From an uncultured Collinsella sp. (GTDB taxonomy: Bacteria; Actinomycetota; Coriobacteriia; Coriobacteriales; Coriobacteriaceae), in contig UQTN01000022.1 of NCBI GenBank assembly GCA_900543945.1, positions 1 to 22,919 of the forward strand: a DNA stretch of 22,919 nucleotides. The letters are read 5' to 3'. The notes below the pieces were generated by a model. The model was not told the DNA's origin and made no database searches. It saw only the letters and a list, made by a program, of their open reading frames with translations. The translations under genes and the position numbers were made by a program. Below, piece by piece: positions 16,907 through 22,919 of the stretch (position 1 is its first letter; each line of letters starts with the position of its first letter).

Positions 16907-16973
16907 AAAACATGTACACCATCCTTCAAAAACGACATTTTTCGACATCTTTGGAGGCTGATGTACATGTTTG
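16907..16973. repeat. 67-bp hairpin repeat, right copy
   Basis: Same orientation as the left copy. Here the outer arm is longer, AAACATGTACA pairing perfectly with TGTACATGTTT, while the inner arm CCTTCAAA/TTTGGAGG has a G-U pair in place of the left copy's C-G. The inner-arm change preserves pairing, which suggests the folded form matters. It begins 22 nt after the nuclease stop. Confidence 0.9.
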
Positions 16974-17087
16974 GGACCTATGGCCGCGCCCAGTCCCTAC
17001 CGTTTGCCGAGCAATGGGGTCGCAATCGCCGCCAACCATGTACTATGTACGGGCATTGTCTAAACTCGCAATCAGAAGGATTCCATC

Positions 17088-17777
17088 TTGCCCGTCGTCG
17101 CCGCTATGACCGTTACCTCACATGCCTCGGATGCCATGGTCGCTATCCCCTTTTGGCTCGAGATGTTCGCTGTTGTCGCGGCATCGATCTCGGGCGTGTT
17201 GGTCGCGCGCGAGCATAAGCTTGACCTGGTGGGCGCGGTCGCACTCGCCGTGGTCTGCGGCCTGGGCGGTGGTCTTTTGCGCGATATGACACTTCAGGTC
17301 GGCAACGTCTACATCCTCAACCAGCCGATGGCGCTGCCGCTCTCCATCGCCACGGCGGCCATCATCTACATCTTCCCGGCAATCGTCGATAAACCCGAGA
17401 AACTCATTCCCTTGCTCGACATCATCTCGGTCGGCATCTATGCGGCAACTGGCGCAGACAAGGCGCTGGTCTACGGCTTTGCGCCGGCGGTGTGCATCAT
17501 GATGGGCTTTTTCACCGCGGTGGGTGGCGGCATGTTGCGCGACGGCTTTATGGGCGTGGTTCCGGGCATTTTCCAACGCACTAACTTTTATGCCATCGCG
17601 GCCATCGCCGGATCGGCAAGCTATGTAAGCCTCGTCATGAGTGGCTTGGTCAGCAATGTCGCCGCGCTAGTCGTATGCGTTGTCGTGACCATGGGTCTGC
17701 GCTGGCTCTCGCTGCGCTTTGACATCAAAAGTCCCACCGAGGACGACATCGCACGTTTTTTGCATCGCAAAAAGTAG
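17088..17777 (+). CDS. TRIC/UPF0126 family membrane protein (YadS-like)
   Basis: The 229-residue protein is almost entirely hydrophobic with about seven membrane helices. It shows the two family repeats, each with the glycine-rich GGGxxRD signature: GLGGGLLRD (58-66) and AVGGGMLRD (144-152). Structural work on prokaryotic TRIC proteins shows trimeric cation channels; the physiological role in bacteria is unclear, and some relatives have been linked to amino-acid uptake. The start is TTG at 17088: AGAAGGA lies 7 nt upstream, whereas the later ATG at 17106 has no ribosome binding site. It follows the right hairpin repeat by 114 bp, in which I find no convincing promoter, and no strong terminator follows it. 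Confidence 0.9.
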   Translation: MPVVAAMTVTSHASDAMVAIPFWLEMFAVVAASISGVLVAREHKLDLVGAVALAVVCGLGGGLLRDMTLQVGNVYILNQPMALPLSIATAAIIYIFPAIVDKPEKLIPLLDIISVGIYAATGADKALVYGFAPAVCIMMGFFTAVGGGMLRDGFMGVVPGIFQRTNFYAIAAIAGSASYVSLVMSGLVSNVAALVVCVVVTMGLRWLSLRFDIKSPTEDDIARFLHRKK

Positions 17778-17847
17778 ACAGCACGGCACAGCCCTCCGAA
17801 ATGCAACCGAGAGGTTCTTTTAGAGCACCCGCGCGTTGGGTACCCTG

Positions 17848-17870
17848 TTAGATACATGTCGAGTATCTAA
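17848..17870. promoter_or_regulatory. Perfect inverted repeat at the ribosome binding site of the bactofilin-like gene
   Basis: TTAGATAC and GTATCTAA are perfect 8-bp arms separated by 7 nt, ending 3 nt before the AAGGA of the next gene. The arrangement suits a dimeric repressor operator or an RNA hairpin limiting ribosome access. I cannot assign a regulator family. Confidence 0.5.
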
Positions 17871-17883
17871 CGAAGGATTCACT

Positions 17884-19029
17884 ATGCCTTGCAACCTAGC
17901 ACCGTCGTCCCGGCGCCGTAAAGCGCGTGGCCGCATCGCCCTCCTATTCGCACTGATTGTGCTTGCGCTGACCGTACTTCCCACGGCTTCGTTCGCCGGC
18001 ACAGACACCGCCGGCAACGTACTCACGACCGACGAAGGCTCCACCCCGTTCGGGGTCGAAGGCGACCTGTACTGGGCCGGTCAGAGCCTCAACCTGGACG
18101 ACACCTCCATCGGCCGCGATATCATCGCGGCGGGCGAGACCCTCTCGATTCGCGACTGCACCGTGGGTGGCGCCGTTCGTCTTGCGGCACGCACCATCGA
18201 CATCGCCAAAACCACGATCGATGGCAGTGTTACAGTGGCCGGGCAGCACGTTGTACTCAACGCCGACAGCACCGCCAGCTGTTTCTATGCGATAGGCGAG
18301 ACGGTTGCCCTGCGCGGTTCTACCAAGTCGGCAGTGCTCGCGGGCGACACCGTGACCATCGATGGCACCGTCGACGGCGATGTCGAGGTTTGGGCCGACA
18401 AGCTCATCTTGGGTAAAAACGCGCACATCACCGGCACCGTGAGTGCGCATGTTTCCGAGGACCCCGAGCGCGCCGCAGGAGCCGAGGTCGGCGCGCTCAA
18501 GATCGACCGCACCGAGAACGAGAACACCTCTACGGTTAACGACACCATCGGCGGCATCGTCGCCGCAGCGCTCTCGACCTGCTTTATCGCCCTGTTGCTC
18601 GAGCTCGTCTTTCCGCGTGCGACCGCCAGCGCCGCCGGAATGCTCCACCAACGTCCCACGCCCCTGTGGGTGAGCGGTCTTTTGGGCACGATTGCTATCG
18701 TCCCCACCGTCCTACTGCTGATTATCTCTATCGCCGGCCTGTCGCTTGCCGGAACCCTCATGTGCGCCGTGATCGGCATCGCGCTGGTCTCCACCGCTTT
18801 TGCTGGCTGCGCGATCGCCCGCATGGTCGGACACAACCAGAACCGCTATGCCATGGCAGCCGTCGGCGGTGTGGCCGCAGGCGCCCTCACAGGACTCCCC
18901 CTCATCGGCGACTTCATCAGCGGCGTGGCCTTTGTCTTTATGCTTGGCTACGTCATCCAGATCATCTGGCGCAACGCCCACCTCAAGCCGCAGCAGCCGG
19001 CTAACACGCCAGGACTCCCCACCGCCTAA
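17884..19029 (+). CDS. Exported bactofilin-like repeat protein with C-terminal membrane domain
   Basis: The 381-residue protein starts with a basic stretch (SSRRRKARGR) and a hydrophobic core ending ASFA-GT, a likely signal peptide cleaved near residue 38. Residues about 56-190 form short repeated strands (GRDIIAAGETLSIRDCTVGG, IDGSVTVAGQHVVL, KSAVLAGDTVTIDGTVDGDVEVWADKLILG), the pattern of a polymer-forming bactofilin-type beta-helix. A linker to about 220 leads to four or five membrane helices (about 222-243, 262-285, 286-313, 325-362). The helix would sit outside the membrane, whereas classical bactofilins are cytoplasmic. AAGGA precedes the ATG. The role is unknown; organisation of the envelope surface is a guess. 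A perfect inverted repeat lies just upstream. Confidence 0.85.
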   Translation: MPCNLAPSSRRRKARGRIALLFALIVLALTVLPTASFAGTDTAGNVLTTDEGSTPFGVEGDLYWAGQSLNLDDTSIGRDIIAAGETLSIRDCTVGGAVRLAARTIDIAKTTIDGSVTVAGQHVVLNADSTASCFYAIGETVALRGSTKSAVLAGDTVTIDGTVDGDVEVWADKLILGKNAHITGTVSAHVSEDPERAAGAEVGALKIDRTENENTSTVNDTIGGIVAAALSTCFIALLLELVFPRATASAAGMLHQRPTPLWVSGLLGTIAIVPTVLLLIISIAGLSLAGTLMCAVIGIALVSTAFAGCAIARMVGHNQNRYAMAAVGGVAAGALTGLPLIGDFISGVAFVFMLGYVIQIIWRNAHLKPQQPANTPGLPTA

Positions 19030-19038
19030 CCACCAATC

Positions 19039-19067
19039 ACCGCAAAGGGGACAGGCACCTTTGTGGT
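19039..19067. repeat. Short palindrome with GGGGACAGGCACCTTTG core
   Basis: ACCGCAAAGG pairs with CCTTTGTGGT (one G-U pair) around a 9-nt loop, 10 nt past the stop of the bactofilin-like gene. No T-tract follows. From memory, similar GACAGGCACCTTTG palindromes recur between genes in various Gram-positive genomes, so this may be an interspersed repeat. Confidence 0.45.
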
Positions 19068-19096
19068 TGTGAAGGCCTTCTCAATCCCCGTGCACC

Positions 19097-19136
19097 AAAA
19101 AGGGCGCCGACCATTGCGGTCGACGCCCTTTCTTAT
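19097..19136. terminator. Bidirectional terminator between convergent genes
   Basis: AAAGGGCG pairs with CGCCCTTT (19099-19106 with 19124-19131), with an inner CGACC/GGTCG pairing. T-rich sequence follows on the plus strand (TTTCTTATT) and on the minus strand (TTTTTGG), so it can end both the bactofilin-like gene and typA. Confidence 0.85.
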
Positions 19137-19158
19137 TGGCAGTTATAAGCCCCAGCGC

Positions 19159-20997
<1,839 letters not shown>

Positions 20998-21114
20998 GTA
21001 GTTCCCCTATCTTCTATCCATATACAAACGGCACGCGTATGCGACCCACCCAGCAATGCAACGCTCGGCGGGAATATTGAGCCTTTTACCGAAAACTCGT
21101 TTATTTTAGCGATT

Positions 21115-21564
21115 TTAGATTAGAGGGGTTTCCTCACCTGCAGGTTCAGGGTCGCTCCACATAAAACCATCGCCGGCACCCATGCCCTCATACAGCACGT
21201 AAGCCGAAAAGCCGCTCTCGAGCGTGGTCTCAAAGAAGCTCACGAGCAGAGCGTCGTGATAGCCGCCGTCGATCTCGACGCAGCCGGTATAGCCGATGGC
21301 ATAGCGGGCGATACGGCCCAGGCCCTCGTCCTTAAGGCCCATCTTGTGCTCGGAGATAAAGTTGGTGGCGGCCTCGAGACACGCCTCTTCGCCGTCCTCG
21401 TCGAGCGCCGCCAGATATCGGTTGGAAGCAGCGTCCTCGATCGCCACAACTACGCCCGGATTCTCGCCGGCGGCAAGGTCGTCCAAGAACGCACCAATCA
21501 GGTCACATACCATGGCGTCGAGCTCGGCGGAGACGTTACCGGCGTCCTGCATATCCTGTGCCAT
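21115..21564 (-). CDS. Small acidic hypothetical protein
   Basis: I do not recognise this 149-residue protein. It is strongly acidic and soluble, without signal peptide or membrane segment. Predicted structure alternates helices (SAELDAMVCDLIGAFLDDLA near 12-31, EEACLEAATNFISEHKMG near 58-75) with strands (VVVAIED, AYVLYEG). GGGAAGG lies 8 nt before the ATG. It stands in a same-strand row with the gene at 21595-21951 (30-nt gap) and the DUF151 gene, upstream of typA, and probably belongs to one transcript. Function cannot be inferred. Confidence 0.82.
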   Translation of the reverse strand: MAQDMQDAGNVSAELDAMVCDLIGAFLDDLAAGENPGVVVAIEDAASNRYLAALDEDGEEACLEAATNFISEHKMGLKDEGLGRIARYAIGYTGCVEIDGGYHDALLVSFFETTLESGFSAYVLYEGMGAGDGFMWSDPEPAGEETPLI

Positions 21565-21594
21565 CTCTAGACCTTCCCATCGAATCCGGCGTCG

Positions 21595-21951
21595 TTACAG
21601 TTCTTGTGCCTCGGCAGCGATCTTGGCGGCAGCGTCGCGGGCGCGCATCATATCCATCGCGCGCTTGTCGAGCACCTTGATCTGACTGGTCAGCATTACC
21701 GCATCGACCACGCCCCAGATCACGAGGCCCGTAGAGATCGAAAACCCAAGCGCACCAACTGTACCACGAAGGCGCGAGCAGATTGCCGCGACAAGGGCGG
21801 AGATGACAACCATCTTGATAAACGAGCCGCGGCGTTCGCGAAGCGTGCGGGCCTGCGTCACATAGGCAATGCGAGCCGCCTCGGACGCCTCGGAGCGCAT
21901 CTGGGCTTCACGCGCGATGGCGACCGCTTCAGCCGATACGCGGGTGCCCAT
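21595..21951 (-). CDS. Small membrane protein of unknown function
   Basis: I do not recognise this protein. From the chosen start it has 118 residues: a helical, charged N-terminus (about 1-43, rich in Ala, Arg and Glu), two membrane segments (about 46-60 and 66-88) and a charged helical tail (LDKRAMDMMRARDAAAKIAAEAQEL). Both ends should lie on the same side of the membrane, probably the cytoplasm. The start is the ATG at 21949-21951, which follows GGAGAGG at 6 nt; an ATG ten codons earlier directly abuts the previous gene's stop and has no ribosome binding site, though translational coupling there is possible. Confidence 0.8.
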   Translation of the reverse strand: MGTRVSAEAVAIAREAQMRSEASEAARIAYVTQARTLRERRGSFIKMVVISALVAAICSRLRGTVGALGFSISTGLVIWGVVDAVMLTSQIKVLDKRAMDMMRARDAAAKIAAEAQEL

Positions 21952-21981
21952 CAGCGACCTCTCCGCTCGCGTGCCAGACAT

Positions 21982-22482
21982 TTAGAAATCATCGGGGGAG
22001 AGCGTATGGACGAACTCGTCGAACTTCTCGAACTCCTGCTCGTCGTCGACTTCCTCGGCGTGGGTAGAAACAGTGCCCAGGCGATTCATGATGTCATCCT
22101 CCACAAACATGGGAGCATTGCTGCGTACGGCAAGGGCGATGGCATCGCTGGGGCGGGCATCGATCTTGCGCTCCTCGCCATCGGCCAGCACGACGATCGT
22201 CGCGTAGAACACCGGCGGCTCGGCGCGAACGATCTCTATACGCTCGAGCTTGGCGCCCAGGGCGTCAACGGCATCGAGCAGCAGGTCATGGGTAATCGGG
22301 CGCTCGGCGCGGCCGCTATCGATGCCGCGGCTGATGGCAGCAGCTTCAAACGAACCAGTCTGAATGGAAAGGGAACGCAGCGGCGCGGGCGAGTCCGATT
22401 TGCTGCTGCGCTCACGAAGTACGATAAGCGATGGCACGGGACCGGCGGCCATGACGATGGTCTCTATGTCGACGCGAACCAT
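21982..22482 (-). CDS. Bifunctional nuclease (BFN/DUF151) family protein
   Basis: The 166-residue protein has the signature of the DUF151 family: RPITHDLLLDAVDALGAKLERIEI (61-84) and ERKIDARPSDAIALAVRSNAPMFV (104-127). A plant member was reported to have combined DNase and RNase activity, hence the name; the role in bacteria is poorly known. The C-terminal 30 residues are very acidic. The start MVRVDIE was chosen because GGAGGTG lies 4 nt upstream; the frame extends ten codons further. It is the first gene of the minus-strand row that leads through two small genes toward typA. Confidence 0.9.
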   Translation of the reverse strand: MVRVDIETIVMAAGPVPSLIVLRERSSKSDSPAPLRSLSIQTGSFEAAAISRGIDSGRAERPITHDLLLDAVDALGAKLERIEIVRAEPPVFYATIVVLADGEERKIDARPSDAIALAVRSNAPMFVEDDIMNRLGTVSTHAEEVDDEQEFEKFDEFVHTLSPDDF

Positions 22483-22538
22483 GGAACACCTCCGGTACGT
22501 AGCGGTTAACACGCGGCAGCGCGCCGCATTGAATAGCT

Positions 22539-22568
22539 ATACTACCCAATCTTTCGCACAGCACACAA
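22539..22568 (-). promoter_or_regulatory. Candidate promoter of the DUF151 gene row
   Basis: On the minus strand TTGTGT and TAGTAT are 18 bp apart, giving a leader of about 50 nt. The match to consensus is moderate, but the position just past the tRNA terminator fits. Confidence 0.4.
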
Positions 22569-22594
22569 AACCAAAATGAGATTTATCGCAGACA

Positions 22595-22626
22595 AGAAAA
22601 AAGCCCTGAGGCAACGCCCCAAGGCT
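22595..22626 (-). terminator. Terminator after the tRNA-Ala/tRNA-Ile genes
   Basis: In the minus-strand RNA AGCCUUGGGG pairs with CCUCAGGGCU (two G-U pairs) around CGUUG, followed by a run of U. It ends the tRNA transcript before the DUF151 promoter. Confidence 0.85.
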
Positions 22627-22640
22627 CTTCACAGTTTTGA

Positions 22641-22717
22641 TGGTGGACCTGACAAGATTCGAACTTGTGACCTCCCGGTTATCAGCCGGACGCTCTAACC
22701 AACTGAGCTACAGGTCC
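22641..22717 (-). tRNA. tRNA-Ile(GAT)
   Basis: Acceptor GGACCTG pairs with CAGGTCC, with discriminator A and encoded CCA. The anticodon loop CTGATAA gives GAT (reads AUC and AUU). D-arm GCTC/GAGC and T-arm ACAAG-TTCGAAT-CTTGT are standard. Confidence 0.96.
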
Positions 22718-22721
22718 ATCA

Positions 22722-22797
22722 TGGTGGAGGTTAGGGGGATCGAACCCCTGACCTCAGGCTTGCAAAGCCCGCGCTCTCCCAGCTGAGCTAAACCCCC
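22722..22797 (-). tRNA. tRNA-Ala(TGC)
   Basis: Acceptor GGGGGTT pairs with AACCTCC (one G-U pair), with discriminator A and encoded CCA. The anticodon loop TTTGCAA gives TGC. Only 4 nt separate it from the following tRNA-Ile, so the two are processed from one transcript. Confidence 0.96.
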
Positions 22798-22808
22798 ACG
22801 GAGACAGT

Positions 22809-22853
22809 AATAAACACCCCAGCGGCGACTCGGCTCTCGCTGGGGTGTTTATT
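22809..22853. terminator. Strong symmetrical hairpin between tRNA genes
   Basis: AATAAACACCCCAGC pairs perfectly over 15 bp (22809-22823 with 22839-22853). U-rich ends on both sides make it a bidirectional terminator candidate. It separates the tRNA-Ile copy at the window edge from the tRNA-Ala/tRNA-Ile pair. Confidence 0.75.
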
Positions 22854-22864
22854 GCGAAAGAAAG

Positions 22865-22919
22865 TGGTGGACCTGACAAGATTCGAACTTGTGACCTCCC
22901 GGTTATCAGCCGGACGCTC
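22865..22919 (-). tRNA. tRNA-Ile(GAT), second copy, cut by the window edge
   Basis: All 55 bases present are identical to the 3' part of the tRNA-Ile(GAT) gene at 22641-22717, including CCA, T-arm and the GAT anticodon. The 5' part lies outside the window. Confidence 0.93.

Noticed and set aside
15705..16973. CRISPR array
   Set aside because: Only two repeat copies exist, about 1.2 kb apart with a gene between them, and no cas gene is present.
15604..17087. Prophage or integrative element at the tRNA-Ser genes
   Set aside because: No integrase, phage or conjugation gene is present, and both tRNA genes are intact; only the small repeat-bounded nuclease unit is supported.

Overview
The window looks like chromosomal DNA of a high-GC Gram-positive bacterium, most likely a gut actinobacterium of the Coriobacteriia, with Collinsella or a close relative as my best guess. 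The basis is the GC-rich codon use, the strong AGGAGG-type ribosome binding sites, the gene order rpsF-ssb-rpsR-rplI-dnaB-purA-purD, and lineage-specific hypothetical proteins. The genus is an inference from overall character and no database was searched. There is no prophage, insertion sequence or CRISPR array. Almost all of the window is core housekeeping sequence.

Positions 1-8740, minus strand: carA-carB (carbamoyl-phosphate synthetase for pyrimidines and arginine) lies downstream of a terminated unit made of a half-size ABC exporter and a single-pass membrane protein of unknown function. Upstream of the exporter is a gene-free stretch holding a roughly 98-nt hairpin with a TTCG loop, then a Nudix hydrolase.

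Positions 8740-14970, minus strand: a replication, translation and purine block. rpsF-ssb-rpsR-rplI starts from a clear promoter and a leader hairpin and ends at a strong terminator after rplI. dnaB, purA, purD (TTG start) and the Nudix gene follow.

Positions 14970-19030, mostly plus strand: the accessory part. A gene-free stretch of about 360 bp leads to two serine tRNA genes. Next come an inverted copy of a tRNA-Ser 3' end and a gene for a DUF559/Vsr-like PD-(D/E)XK nuclease, which sits between two near-identical 67-bp hairpin repeats. A TRIC/UPF0126 membrane protein and a secreted or membrane-anchored bactofilin-like protein complete this part. The repeat-nuclease-repeat unit next to the tRNA genes is the best candidate for an undescribed element.

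Positions 19030-22919, minus strand: typA/bipA preceded by two small hypothetical genes and a bifunctional-nuclease (DUF151) gene, then tRNA-Ile(GAT), tRNA-Ala(TGC) and the start of a second tRNA-Ile(GAT) cut by the window edge.

Gene starts were chosen from ribosome binding sites. Several differ from the longest open frame.
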